Part shown: piece after piece, positions 8,759-16,962 of the stretch
Numbering within the stretch: the stretch's first letter is position 1
Layout: the number at the start of each line of letters is the position of its first letter
Source of the DNA: an uncultured Collinsella sp.
GTDB taxonomy: Bacteria; Actinomycetota; Coriobacteriia; Coriobacteriales; Coriobacteriaceae
Reading direction: 5' to 3'
DNA length: 64,000 bases
NCBI GenBank assembly: GCA_958427145.1
Contig: CAUAAZ010000006.1
Coordinates: 35,389 to 99,388, forward strand
The notes under the pieces: generated by a model
What the model saw: the letters and a program-made list of their open reading frames with translations, nothing else
What the model was told of the DNA's origin: nothing
Databases searched by the model: none
Translations under genes and position numbers: made by a program

Positions 8759-8934
8759 CGAAGTACACCGTTGAATCGCACAGAGGGGAGGAATGCGAAT
8801 CAAACTCAACAGGGCAGGCTTTTTCATCGCCTATTGCCTGCTCCGTTGCTGAAACCAATATAGTTCACCGTGGTTTACTTTGCAGCATCAATATCCGCCG
8901 CCATAGCTTCTCCATAAGTTAGCCCAAGTAAACT

Positions 8935-8973
8935 AAACCACCACAAAGGGGGCAGGCACCTTTGTGGTGGTTT
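8935..8973. repeat. AACCACCACAAAG palindromic repeat, copy 1 of 6
   Basis: AAACCACCACAAAG and CTTTGTGGTGGTTT flank a GGGGCAGGCAC core. Located 17 bases from the 3' end of the alkyltransferase-like gene, where it could act as a transcript end or 3' protecting hairpin. Confidence 0.8.
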
Positions 8974-8989
8974 TGGCCACGGCAGAGCG

Positions 8990-9310
8990 CTAGAGCCCTG
9001 CTGGCCAGCGACAGGCAAGCAAGTCGACGTGCATGTCGTCCTTAAACGCCACACCCTCCCCTAGCAAAAGCTCACGTTGAGCATCGGGACCGCCAAAAGC
9101 AAAACCCTCGCATATGCGCCCGTCGGCAAACACCACGCGGTGACAGGGAATCTCGCCGGGGCGCGGATTGCTATGCAGGGCATACCCCACATACCGCGCA
9201 CTTCGTGGTCGACCGGCAAGCAGCGCCACCTGACCATACGTGGCGACCATCCCCTCGGGGATCTGCTCGACCACCTCGTACACCCGTTCAAAAAAGCCCT
9301 CAGACGCCAT
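8990..9310 (-). CDS. Single-domain MGMT-family alkyltransferase-like protein
   Basis: The 106 residues form only the DNA-binding/active-site domain of O6-alkylguanine-DNA alkyltransferases: FFERVYEVVEQIPEGMVATYGQVA, then PRSARYVGYAL and the PCHRVV active-site motif. Because the cysteine in PCHR is kept, unlike in the non-catalytic Atl proteins where it is tryptophan, direct methyl transfer is possible, but the short length matches Atl-type damage sensors. Start at MASEGFF with AAGGGAG upstream. The next upstream gene lies behind another palindromic repeat at 9338-9380. Confidence 0.87.
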   Translation of the reverse strand: MASEGFFERVYEVVEQIPEGMVATYGQVALLAGRPRSARYVGYALHSNPRPGEIPCHRVVFADGRICEGFAFGGPDAQRELLLGEGVAFKDDMHVDLLACRWPAGL

Positions 9311-9337
9311 TGCTCGCTCCCTTCCACCCTGAAAAGC

Positions 9338-9380
9338 ATAAACCACCGCAAAGGGGACAGGCACCTTTGTGGTGGTTTAT
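9338..9380. repeat. AACCACCACAAAG palindromic repeat, copy 2 of 6
   Basis: ATAAACCACCGCAAAGG and CCTTTGTGGTGGTTTAT around GGACAGGCA. It lies in the 80-base gap between the DegV gene's 3' end and the alkyltransferase start. Confidence 0.8.
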
Positions 9381-9390
9381 GGCAGGTCGG

Positions 9391-10245
9391 TTAGTTGGCG
9401 GGCTGGAAGAAGGCTACGGCTACGGCGCCAGGGCCTACGTGGGTACCGATGGTGGCGCCGATGGTGTGAACGGGCAACTCGCCCTCGGTATGGCCAGCCC
9501 AAAGTGCCGCGCTGTCCTCGATATACTTCTTGAGCACCGCATCCGAAAGACCCGTATAGCCGAGCGCCAGCGGCATGGAAAAGTCGATGCCGCCCGCCTT
9601 TTCGACCTTTTGGTTCAGCAGGTTGCGGCCGTTCTTGGAACCGCGCGCCTTGCCCAGCTGCACGATCAGACCGTCCTCGACAGCCACCACAGGCTTTACG
9701 TTGAGCAGTGTGCCCACGGCGCCGGCCGCAGCAGACAGACGACCGCCGCGCACCAGGTACTCCAGCGTCTCGAGCAGGCCGATGACGACCACGCGGTCAC
9801 GGACGGCCTCGACGGCCGCCGCGATCTGGGCCGCACTACGGCCCTCGTTCACCAGGCGCAGGGCATACTCGACCAGGACACGCTCGCCCAGAGTGACGTT
9901 ATTGCTATCCACCACGTATACGTCGCCGCCCGGCGCCTCGGCAAGTGCGGTACGGGCACTCTGATTTGTACCCGAAAGCTTAGCGCCCACGGTAATAATC
10001 ACGGCCTCGTCGCCGGCCTCACGCGCCTCGGCGATGGCCTGCGAAAACGCGTACGGGTTGACCTGGCCGGTCTTGGGCAGCTCATCGCGCTCCACGAGCA
10101 TCTCGTAAAAGCGCTGGTGATCGATGTCGATGCCATCCATGTACACATCGGTGCCAAAGGTGACGGACAGCGGCAAAACGGCCAGTACTGGGTGCTCGGC
10201 CGGCGACATATCGCTTGCGGAATCGGTAATAATGCGGACGGACAT
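9391..10245 (-). CDS. DegV family fatty-acid-binding protein
   Basis: 284 residues with the DegV signatures IITDSASDMSP at the N-terminus, VGAKLSGTNQSA near residue 100 and VRGGRLSAAAG near 165, ending with the conserved GTHVGPGAVAVAF block. Family members bind a fatty acid; in Gram-positives FakB-type DegV proteins hand it to the FakA kinase. FakA is not in this window. The start MSVRIITDS lies behind GAAAGG. This is one of three DegV-family loci here (others at 43666 and the broken 58433), so functions have probably diverged. Confidence 0.93.
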   Translation of the reverse strand: MSVRIITDSASDMSPAEHPVLAVLPLSVTFGTDVYMDGIDIDHQRFYEMLVERDELPKTGQVNPYAFSQAIAEAREAGDEAVIITVGAKLSGTNQSARTALAEAPGGDVYVVDSNNVTLGERVLVEYALRLVNEGRSAAQIAAAVEAVRDRVVVIGLLETLEYLVRGGRLSAAAGAVGTLLNVKPVVAVEDGLIVQLGKARGSKNGRNLLNQKVEKAGGIDFSMPLALGYTGLSDAVLKKYIEDSAALWAGHTEGELPVHTIGATIGTHVGPGAVAVAFFQPAN

Positions 10246-10364
10246 AGCGAATCCTTTCTTGCGCAGGTCTCGCGCGGGGAATTTTGACAGCAAAGCCCCG
10301 GCACGGTATACGCGCTCAAACGGGACTATGCAGTTGTTAATGGGAAGCAAATACCTTGGCGGCC

Positions 10365-10814
10365 TTAGATCTCGCGCAAGGTATTGAGAATCGTGCGCAG
10401 CGACGCGTACATCTGCTCGCGCTGCTCCACGCCCATGGCCTTACCGGTGGTGTCGAGCACTTCGCGAATGATGCGATCGGCCTCGCTCATGCTCTCGCCG
10501 CCCAGGGCAGTCAGGCGCACCGGGGCACGGTACTTGACGGCCGCATCACCCGAGTCATCGACCTCGACGTAGCCGCCCTCCTCCAGATGCGCGAGCGTAC
10601 GCGAGACGGCAGCGCGGGTCACGCCTGCCATGCGAGCCAGGTCAGCGCCAGTCAGGCCGTCCTTGCTGCGCTCAAGATAGTAAAGGCACATAACGTCGGA
10701 GCCCTTGAGGCCCAGCCTTGCGCCCTCGGATGTCTTAATGCGCTGAATCTCCTTGTAGAGCCCGCTGATCAGTCCGACAAAGTCCTCGAAACGTGTCTCG
10801 TCGTTCTGCTGCAT
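10365..10814 (-). CDS. MarR family transcriptional regulator
   Basis: A 149-residue winged-helix protein: LTGADLARMAGVTRAAVSRTLAHLEEGGYVE is the helix-turn-helix and the following DDSGDAAVKYRAPVRLTALG the wing. It lies 119 bases upstream of the DegV gene in the same direction and may control or be cotranscribed with it. The region before its start holds TGTTAACTCATCAACA (10899-10914 region) and GGTAAACATCTTAACC, imperfect inverted repeats of a kind used by MarR proteins, so autoregulation is plausible but inferred. Confidence 0.88.
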   Translation of the reverse strand: MQQNDETRFEDFVGLISGLYKEIQRIKTSEGARLGLKGSDVMCLYYLERSKDGLTGADLARMAGVTRAAVSRTLAHLEEGGYVEVDDSGDAAVKYRAPVRLTALGGESMSEADRIIREVLDTTGKAMGVEQREQMYASLRTILNTLREI

Positions 10815-10917
10815 GGGAGACGACCGCCTTTCGCTTGCATAATGCTAACGGGTAAACATCTTAACCGTACCCAGCGGCCGCCAGCCCTGCACGCCTCATT
10901 TGTTAACTCATCAACAT

Positions 10918-10959
10918 AAAAACCACCACAAAGGGGACAGGCACCATTGTGGTGGTTTT
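10918..10959. repeat. AACCACCACAAAG palindromic repeat, copy 3 of 6
   Basis: AAAACCACCACAAAGG and its complement with one mismatch (CATTGTGGTGGTTTT) flank GGACAGGCAC. Placed 28 bases from the 3' end of the B3/B4 gene. Confidence 0.8.
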
Positions 10960-10987
10960 GACCGTCGAGTTTGATCCGCAGACTTCG

Positions 10988-11707
10988 CTACAGCTCCACG
11001 CAAGGATTGTCGCGGGTAACAAGCGTCTTAACGACAACCGTCGCTCCCAGATAGCGCTCAAGCAGCTCGGCTAAGCGATCGATCGCAGCCTGGCAATCCC
11101 CCATCCGCTCGGACTCCACGCACTCAATCGCCAGGAACGCATCGGCCGAATTATCGGACAGCGCCGTGCGAACGCCGTCGCGCCAGTTCCAGCAGCGGCA
11201 CACAGCGCCCGCATCGTCGATGTAGGCGAGCTCGCCGGGCAGCGTCGGATCGTCCGCCTCCTCGCCAAGCGGCAAGAACGCATCGCCACCGTCGGTCACC
11301 TTCAAGCGAAGGTCTCCCTCGATCGCATGCAGATCCTCGCCTCCCACGGGCAGCGCGTAGGTCAGCGACACCGTATTGTAAATATCCACCGCGGGCGTAA
11401 TGTGGCCCACCGGCTTGCCTTTGAGCACGCGCTTGAGCAAGTTCTCGATCGAGCATCGGGCGCCTTTCTTGGTCTTGAACAGACGATAGGCTTCGCGCCA
11501 TGCCTTGACCGGTGCGTTCTCGCTGATAGTGTCGCTGGTCAGATGGCGCTCCGCATCGATATTGGCGCGGTCGAGCAACGCCGCAATCGCATCCACGTCC
11601 TCTTGAGGAATCTGAGCCGTGGGCTTCATGCCCTCCACGACCACAACACCGACCGCTGCCTGCGGAAACAGCTCCCAGAATGAATCCTCGGCAATAAAGC
11701 TCTTCAT
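10988..11707 (-). CDS. B3/B4 domain protein
   Basis: A 239-residue stand-alone B3/B4 domain, the fold of the editing module in the beta chain of phenylalanyl-tRNA synthetase (COG3382). Visible hallmarks are AWREAYRLFKTKKGARCSIENLLKR, then IYNTVSLTYALPVGGEDL and GELAYIDDAGAVCRCWNWRDG, the region forming the ligand pocket. Free-standing members are suspected to edit or bind amino acids or mischarged tRNA, but the function is not established. Start MKSFIAED is chosen because GGGAGA lies 5-6 bases before it; an ATG five codons earlier overlaps that site. Confidence 0.85.
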   Translation of the reverse strand: MKSFIAEDSFWELFPQAAVGVVVVEGMKPTAQIPQEDVDAIAALLDRANIDAERHLTSDTISENAPVKAWREAYRLFKTKKGARCSIENLLKRVLKGKPVGHITPAVDIYNTVSLTYALPVGGEDLHAIEGDLRLKVTDGGDAFLPLGEEADDPTLPGELAYIDDAGAVCRCWNWRDGVRTALSDNSADAFLAIECVESERMGDCQAAIDRLAELLERYLGATVVVKTLVTRDNPCVEL

Positions 11708-11737
11708 ACGCTCTCCCTTCATAGCGTACGCCCGAGC

Positions 11738-11837
11738 GAGGGCGCCTAAACAAAAAGCGCCCTCACAGCGGCCACCTTCAAAGTCCTACGGTGCCGCCAC
11801 AAGAGCGCTTACGCTGTCCCCATCCGGAGAAGGGGAC
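11738..11837. other. Cluster of three hairpins upstream of the B3/B4 gene
   Basis: Three consecutive inverted repeats fill the gap after pckA: GAGGGCGC/GCGCCCTC (11738-11764), GCGGCCACC/GGTGCCGC with one bulge (11768-11797), and GTCCCC/GGGGAC (11816-11837). TTGACA on the minus strand (about 11843-11848) may be a -35 box. They could form a leader or terminators; no known riboswitch is recognised. Confidence 0.5.
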
Positions 11838-11879
11838 GATATGTCAAGCGTATTGTAACCCGAGTCATCCACGCGAGCA

Positions 11880-11918
11880 AAACCACCATAAAGGCGCCTG
11901 TCCCCTTTGTGGTGGATA
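11880..11918. repeat. AACCACCACAAAG palindromic repeat, copy 4 of 6
   Basis: AAACCACCATAAAGG and CCTTTGTGGTGG around CGCCTGTC, core in the opposite orientation to copies 1-3. It lies 17 bases beyond the pckA stop codon. Confidence 0.78.
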
Positions 11919-11934
11919 TGGACTCACGGCGAAG

Positions 11935-13605
11935 CTAGTGGCGAAGTCCCAGCAGCCCGCGGCCGCGATGACGAGCGTCGGCGTGTACTTGGGCGTGCGG
12001 GCCGGCGGCTTTGACGGACTCGGGCAGGTGCGAGTACTTCTTCTCGAAGTTCTCCTCGAACATCACCGCCAGGTTGTGCGCGGCCTCGTCATAGCGCGCG
12101 GTGCTCTGCCAGTATTGGCGCGGCACCAGGATGCCATCGGGCACGCCGTGGCACGTCGTGGGAATGTCGACGTTAAAGATGTCGTCGTGCAAGAACTCGC
12201 TGTCCTCGATGGTACCGTCGAGGGCGCGGGCCACCAGGGCGCGCGTGTAGGCAAGCTCGATGCGATGGCCCACACCATAACCGCCGCCAATCCAGCCGGT
12301 GTTGACCAGGTACACGCGCGTACGACCGTCGGCGATACGCTCGCCGAGCATCTTGGCATAGACCATGGGGTCGAGCGGCATAAACGGCTCGCCAAACAGC
12401 GAGGAGAACGTGGGCGTGGGCTCGGTGACGCCGACCTCGGTGCCGGGAATCTTAGCCGTAAAGCCCGTCACAAAGTGGTACATGGCGGCATCGGCCGTCA
12501 GACGTGAGATGGGTGGCAGCACGCCAAAAGCGTCGCAAGTCAGGAACAGCACGACACTCGGAGTGGTGCCCATGCCCTTAGTCCACGCGTTAGGAATGTG
12601 CTCCACGGGATAGGCCACGCGCGTGTTGTGCGTGATCGAGATGTCGTCGTAGTTGGGCTTGCGGTTCTCGTCGAGCACCACGTTTTCGCAAATGGCGCCA
12701 AAACGGACGGCGTTGAAGATCTCGGGCTCGTGGAAGGCGTCCAGGCCCTCGCATTTTGCGTAGCAGCCACCCTCGATGTTGAAGATACCCATGTCGGACC
12801 AACCGTGCTCGTCGTCGCCGATCAGCAGGCGCGTGGGATTGGCCGAAAGCGTGGTCTTGCCGGTGCCGGACAGGCCAAAGAACACGGCGGTCTCGTGCGT
12901 GACGGGATCCATGCTGGCCGAGCAGTGCATGGGCAGCACGTCGTCCTCGACGGGCAGCAGATAGTTCATGACGCTAAAGATCGACTTTTTAATCTCGCCA
13001 GAGTAGCCGGTGCCGGCGACCAGAATCACGCGTTCCTGGAAGTTGATGACCACCGCGGCGCTGGAGTTGAGGCCCTTGATGGCGGGGTCGCACTGGTAAC
13101 CGGGCGCTGCGAGCACGCAGAAGTCGGGCTCGCCGGTGCGCGCGATTTCGCGAGCGAGCGGGCGGGCGAGCATCTGCTTAATAAAAAGTGCCTGGCTGGC
13201 ACGCTCGCAGGCAACGAGCAGTCGACGCGTGTGGTTGCGGTCGGCACCTGCCATGCCGCGGGTGACGAACACGTCGCGCTCGTTGAGATAGTCGACGATG
13301 CCGGCCTTGATGGCCTCATAGCTCTCGACGGACAGCGGGCGGTTGACCGCGCCCCAGGCAATCTTGTCGTGAACATCGGGGGTGTCAACGATAAAGCGGT
13401 CATTGGGGGAACGGCCGGTACGCTCCCCCGTCTCGATCACCAGCGCGCCGTTGGATGCCATGCGGCCTTCTTCGCGGCGGATAGCGTGCTCGACGAGCTC
13501 CGCGGCGGGCAGATCGACCAGCAGACGGGGTTGATTCTCGGCGGGATCTTCGACCAGCGTAATACCAAAATTGGACAGAACTTCTGCAGGGGTAACACCA
13601 GGCAT
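11935..13605 (-). CDS. pckA: Phosphoenolpyruvate carboxykinase (ATP)
   Basis: Interconverts oxaloacetate + ATP and PEP + CO2 + ADP. The 556 residues begin at MPGVTPAEVL behind a perfect AAAGGAGG. Seen: ERTGRSPNDRF (60-71), substrate loop YSGEIKKS (201-208), P-loop GLSGTGKTT (244-252) and DDEHGW (about 262) that marks the ATP-dependent family. In an anaerobic fermenter it may run toward oxaloacetate as well as gluconeogenesis. The last 15 residues are Arg/His/Gly-rich and unlike the usual C-terminus, possibly a local frame change near the end. A perfect palindrome 75 bases upstream (13680-13695) is a candidate operator. Confidence 0.96.
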   Translation of the reverse strand: MPGVTPAEVLSNFGITLVEDPAENQPRLLVDLPAAELVEHAIRREEGRMASNGALVIETGERTGRSPNDRFIVDTPDVHDKIAWGAVNRPLSVESYEAIKAGIVDYLNERDVFVTRGMAGADRNHTRRLLVACERASQALFIKQMLARPLAREIARTGEPDFCVLAAPGYQCDPAIKGLNSSAAVVINFQERVILVAGTGYSGEIKKSIFSVMNYLLPVEDDVLPMHCSASMDPVTHETAVFFGLSGTGKTTLSANPTRLLIGDDEHGWSDMGIFNIEGGCYAKCEGLDAFHEPEIFNAVRFGAICENVVLDENRKPNYDDISITHNTRVAYPVEHIPNAWTKGMGTTPSVVLFLTCDAFGVLPPISRLTADAAMYHFVTGFTAKIPGTEVGVTEPTPTFSSLFGEPFMPLDPMVYAKMLGERIADGRTRVYLVNTGWIGGGYGVGHRIELAYTRALVARALDGTIEDSEFLHDDIFNVDIPTTCHGVPDGILVPRQYWQSTARYDEAAHNLAVMFEENFEKKYSHLPESVKAAGPHAQVHADARHRGRGLLGLRH

Positions 13606-13679
13606 GGGGCCTCCTTTAAAAACGCGGCACGTGGACGCGGCGCGCACTTTACTCACGTAAAGCCCGTTGTACCCGATAT

Positions 13680-13695
13680 GCAAAAACGTTTTTGC
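13680..13695. promoter_or_regulatory. Perfect 16-bp palindrome upstream of pckA
   Basis: GCAAAAACGTTTTTGC, with the central CG typical of LacI/CcpA-family operators, lies 75 bases before the pckA start. Operator role is inferred from position and symmetry. Confidence 0.5.
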
Positions 13696-13745
13696 GGCAA
13701 GGGCGGCAAGCCCGCCCAACGGTCAAAAATCGCAGGCAAGCGGCC

Positions 13746-13886
13746 CAGTCATTGGGGACGTTCTTAAACGACTAGTCATTGGGGACACTCTTGAACAGGC
13801 AACATTCAAGGAGTATCCCCGGATGCCGGCACTTAGGGACGTTCCCAAAGTGCCTGCACATAAGGAACGTCCCTAAGTGCCGACTA
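13746..13886. repeat. Dispersed TGCCGGCA/AACGTCCC repeat, locus 2 of 5
   Basis: Composite of CAGTCATTGGGGACGTTC, an ACGACTAGTCATTGGGGACACTC segment, AAGGAGTATCCCCGGATGCCGGCAC, AGGGACGTTCCCAAAGTGCCTGCAC and AAGGAACGTCCCTAAGTGCCG units. The first unit is the reverse complement of the TAGTCATTTAAGAACG unit seen at 47.65 and 50.73 kb. It fills most of the 380-base gap between the divergent pckA and flippase genes. Confidence 0.7.
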
Positions 13887-13936
13887 CCGAATGGCGCCGC
13901 CGAAATTATCGAACAACCTGTTCAAAAACACGAGCG

Positions 13937-13956
13937 GACACCGCGGTGTCTATACT
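13937..13956 (+). promoter_or_regulatory. Palindromic operator candidate and -10 box of the flippase gene
   Basis: GACACCGCGGTGTC (13937-13950) is a perfect 14-bp palindrome ending directly at TATACT (13951-13956), a good -10 hexamer 28 bases before the TTG start. No clear -35 hexamer is present, which fits a repressor- or activator-controlled promoter; this is inferred. Confidence 0.5.
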
Positions 13957-13984
13957 AGAGCGCAGCAATAGAAAGGACCCCGCT

Positions 13985-15565
13985 TTGAGCATCACGCCCC
14001 TCGATAGCATTCGCCGCGCCATCGCCCGCCGTAACGGCATCTCCAACCCCGCTGCATCGAAAGACGGCGCCGCGAAGGCCCAGGGCGGTCGCATCGAGAA
14101 CGGCCTCTTCCCCGCCTCGCACACTGCCGAGGAACTCGCACGCATCCAGGAGCTGAGTCATCGCAACGCCGGCGGCCCCGACAGCAGCCAGGCCACGCGC
14201 CGTCGCCGCGAGCGCGATCGCCAGCCCGGCCCCATCCACCGCATGGTCAACGCTTGGTGGAACCGTCTGCTAGGCGCCGTCTACGGCGGCGGGTTCTCCA
14301 CGCAAGAGGCTGAATACGAAGAGCACGCCACCCGCCGCGATTACCTTTGGAACACTCTCGGCACCGCCGTGTGGGGCTTGGCGTTTCCGCTGCTCACCAT
14401 CGTGTCCACACAGCTCGTGGGCGCCGAAGAAGCAGGCAAATTCTCCATCGCCTTCGTCACCGGCACGCTCATCATGATCGCATGCAACTACGGCGTGCGC
14501 AATTTCCAGGTCTCAGACATCGACGAAAAGACGTCCTTTGCCTCCTACCAGCTCAACCGCTGGCTTTGCGGAGCGCTCGCCCTAGGCTGTGGCCTCATGT
14601 ACAGCAGCGCCCGCGGCTATGACGCGCAGATGGCGACGATCGGCCTGGGCGTCTACCTGTATAAGGTGATCGACGGCGTGGCGGACGTGTACGAGGGCCG
14701 CCTGCAGCAGGCCGATAAATTCTACCTGGCCGGCATGAGCCAAACGCTACGCTCCGTCGGCGTCATCGTGGTCTTTAGCGTGGCGCTGTTCCTTACGCGT
14801 AACATGCCCATCGCGGCCATGGCCATGGGCATCGCCGCGATCGCCTCGCTCGTGCTGGTCACCGCGCCGCTCGCCCTGCTCGAGACCGAAAAATCGCGCC
14901 GCGTGAGCCTTCGCGAGGTCGGCCACCTGTTTGTCCAGTGCGCTCCACTCTTTGGTGCACTGTTCTTGTTCAACCTCATCGAGAGCATGCCCAAGTTTGT
15001 GATGGAAGGCACGCTGGCATACAAATATCAGCTGTACTTTAATGCCCTGTTCTTTCCGGCGCAGGCTATTTTGCTGAGCATTGGATTTATCTATAAACCG
15101 CAGCTCCTGCGCTTGTCGAGCATTTGGGCTAATCCTCGCAAGCGTCGTCGCTTTGACCTGATTATTGTTGCCGTTATGGCGCTGATCGTGGTCATCACCG
15201 GCGCGTGCGCCGCATTTATGGCAGGTCCCGGTATTCCCCTCATGAGCTTTATGTACGGCCTCAGCTTTGAGCGCTACCGTACGCTGGCGCTGCTGATGGT
15301 CGTCGCCGGCGGCGTCACCGCGGCCATCGACTTTATCTACGCCATCATCACGGTGCTGCGCCACGCTGGAGACGTCACCAAGATCTACCTGATCTGCTTC
15401 GCCGTAAGCGTGGTGCTGCCGGTGATCTTGATTAAGCTGCTGGGTCTGATGGGCGCTGTGGTGAGCCACCTAGCCATCATGGCCCTACTCCTGGTGCTAC
15501 TGATTATCGAGTACGCCCACATCCGCCAACGCATCGAACGCGACCGCAACCCATACGGCGCCTAA
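13985..15565 (+). CDS. Polysaccharide flippase-like membrane protein (MATE/Wzx superfamily)
   Basis: 526 residues starting at a TTG (13985) behind AGAAAGGA; the first 36 in-frame codons upstream lie across the promoter and are not counted. Residues 1-115 are a basic, disordered cytoplasmic extension ending in RRRRERDRQ; then about 12 membrane segments starting at YLWNTLGTAVWGLAFPLLTI, the layout of Wzx-type lipid-linked oligosaccharide flippases. The long soluble N-terminus is unusual for the family. It may export the glycan started by the WecA-type enzyme at 6.2 kb, but the genes are not linked. Family assignment rests on topology and weak motif similarity. Confidence 0.82.
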   Translation: MSITPLDSIRRAIARRNGISNPAASKDGAAKAQGGRIENGLFPASHTAEELARIQELSHRNAGGPDSSQATRRRRERDRQPGPIHRMVNAWWNRLLGAVYGGGFSTQEAEYEEHATRRDYLWNTLGTAVWGLAFPLLTIVSTQLVGAEEAGKFSIAFVTGTLIMIACNYGVRNFQVSDIDEKTSFASYQLNRWLCGALALGCGLMYSSARGYDAQMATIGLGVYLYKVIDGVADVYEGRLQQADKFYLAGMSQTLRSVGVIVVFSVALFLTRNMPIAAMAMGIAAIASLVLVTAPLALLETEKSRRVSLREVGHLFVQCAPLFGALFLFNLIESMPKFVMEGTLAYKYQLYFNALFFPAQAILLSIGFIYKPQLLRLSSIWANPRKRRRFDLIIVAVMALIVVITGACAAFMAGPGIPLMSFMYGLSFERYRTLALLMVVAGGVTAAIDFIYAIITVLRHAGDVTKIYLICFAVSVVLPVILIKLLGLMGAVVSHLAIMALLLVLLIIEYAHIRQRIERDRNPYGA

Positions 15566-15634
15566 TTAGCTGACCGGTCACCGGAATTTGCGATGGAATC
15601 ACCCCGTCTGGGGTCTCGTTGCGGACACGCAAAA

Positions 15635-15757
15635 CTAAGTGAGTAGACTTATACCGAATCCCGGACCACACCGACAGAGCACAAATCTTTGACCTGCGGT
15701 TTTATTGAGGCAAATATGTTGGGTGCTCGGCATTTCCAAAAAAGTCTACTCACTTAG
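15635..15757. mobile_element. MITE-like element bounded by perfect 16-bp inverted repeats
   Basis: CTAAGTGAGTAGACTT (15635-15650) and its exact complement (15742-15757) enclose 91 bases with no open frame; the interior pairs further (CCGA...GAGCAC with GTGCTCGG), so the whole element can fold into one imperfect hairpin. No target duplication is obvious. It lies in the 304-base gap after the flippase gene. Confidence 0.55.
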
Positions 15758-15773
15758 CCGGCGGGCAGCCAAA

Positions 15774-15804
15774 TGATTATTTAATCCCCGTCCCAGAGAA
15801 ATCA
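15774..15804. repeat. 31-bp TGATT...AATCA repeat, copy 2
   Basis: TGATTATTTAATCCCCGTCC continuing to CAGAGAAATCA; identical to 4692-4722 except for two arm positions. It lies 65 bases beyond the 3' end of the phosphoesterase gene. Confidence 0.65.
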
Positions 15805-15869
15805 ATTAGCGAGCAGAAGGGCAAAAGAAGTCAAAAAACCCTTCCCAAATTAGCTACCACTTGCACCGA

Positions 15870-16709
15870 TTATTCGCCCGGGTTGATGTTCGCGTAGAAC
15901 TCGGCCCCGTCGTCCAGGCGCAGGATGCCCACGCGGCCGAACTCGGAGCCGGTGGCGGCGGCGCAGTCGATGTCGATGCGATCGGGAACACCAGCAGTGT
16001 CCTCGCCGCCCAAGCGCACGATCTGCCCGCGTCCCGATTCCTCATCGAGCCCCGCCAGACCACCGACCTCGCAATAGCGCCCAAGCGATACCGTGGGCGT
16101 GTGACCGCTCACCACGACCGGGCCCTTGCCCTCGGCAGAAAGCAGCCCGGTCGACGCATCCCAATAGCCATGACGAATCCACAGCAGGTCATCGGACGAC
16201 TGCACCGCGAGCATCTGCTGCAGCAGCTCGCGATCGGCACCCACCGCTCCAACGCCATCGGCACAATCGACGCCATGCTCAAGCAAAAACGCCCGCGCCG
16301 CCTCGGTCTCAATACCGGCATGTACCAGCAGATACGGGCGCTCCTCGGTCTCGACCACCGCGTAGAGCGGCAGCGCGGCCATCCATCGCACGAGCTCCTC
16401 GTATGCCTCAAATTCCATGTCGTTGAGCTGCTCACGCGTCGTCCAGCCACCGTTGATATCCCAGGTCTCGGCATCGAGCGGATCCTGGCCAATGATGGCA
16501 TCGAGCATGATCTGCTCGTGATTGCCCTTGAGCACGCGGGCGTTGGGCAGCGAGCGCACGAGCTTAATAACGCCGACCGGATCGGGCCCGCGATCGATCA
16601 TGTCGCCCAGCACGTACAGCGTGTCGTCGGACGTCAACGAGATCTTAGACAGGGCCTCGTCAAGCGCACGCACGTGCCCGTGAGCATCAGATGTCACATA
16701 GATCGCCAT
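15870..16709 (-). CDS. Calcineurin-like metallophosphoesterase
   Basis: A 279-residue two-metal phosphatase: SDAHGHVRALDEAL (residues 7-20), LGDMIDRGPDPVGVI (34-48), LKGNHEQIML (60-69) and a C-terminal VVVSGHTPT give the full DxH, GDxxDRG, GNHE and GHTP metal-site set. The order and size match PrpA/ApaH-like serine/threonine protein phosphatases of the PPP family; symmetric dinucleotide tetraphosphates are an alternative substrate. AAGGAGAGG precedes the start. It is transcribed away from the antiporter gene, with a 253-base divergent promoter region between them. Confidence 0.9.
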   Translation of the reverse strand: MAIYVTSDAHGHVRALDEALSKISLTSDDTLYVLGDMIDRGPDPVGVIKLVRSLPNARVLKGNHEQIMLDAIIGQDPLDAETWDINGGWTTREQLNDMEFEAYEELVRWMAALPLYAVVETEERPYLLVHAGIETEAARAFLLEHGVDCADGVGAVGADRELLQQMLAVQSSDDLLWIRHGYWDASTGLLSAEGKGPVVVSGHTPTVSLGRYCEVGGLAGLDEESGRGQIVRLGGEDTAGVPDRIDIDCAAATGSEFGRVGILRLDDGAEFYANINPGE

Positions 16710-16962
16710 GGCACGCCTCTCCTTGCATTGCGGCCGAAGCCCGGCGCCGCAACTAAAACTTCAAGTTGAACTTAAACGTTACCCATTGTACTCCGTTGCA
16801 ATAAAGCTGGAAAGGGTTTCCGAGCAGAGGCAAAGACGGCAGCCGTCTATGACGATATCGCGCACGCCCGCAATCCAACCCCATAAACCCACCATCTTTG
16901 GGTACAAATAACCGCAGACAACTGACCGTGCCACGCCAACCACCCAGGAGCGGACACTATCC

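Noticed and set aside
8792..8851. 19-codon frame (MRIKLNRAGFF...) behind AGGGGAGG
   Set aside because: The ribosome site is only one base from the ATG and the product is too short with no family features.
8880..8925. Minus-strand fragment LTYGEAMAADIDAAK, possibly the end of a decayed gene
   Set aside because: Too short to support a gene or pseudogene; no upstream homology was recognised.
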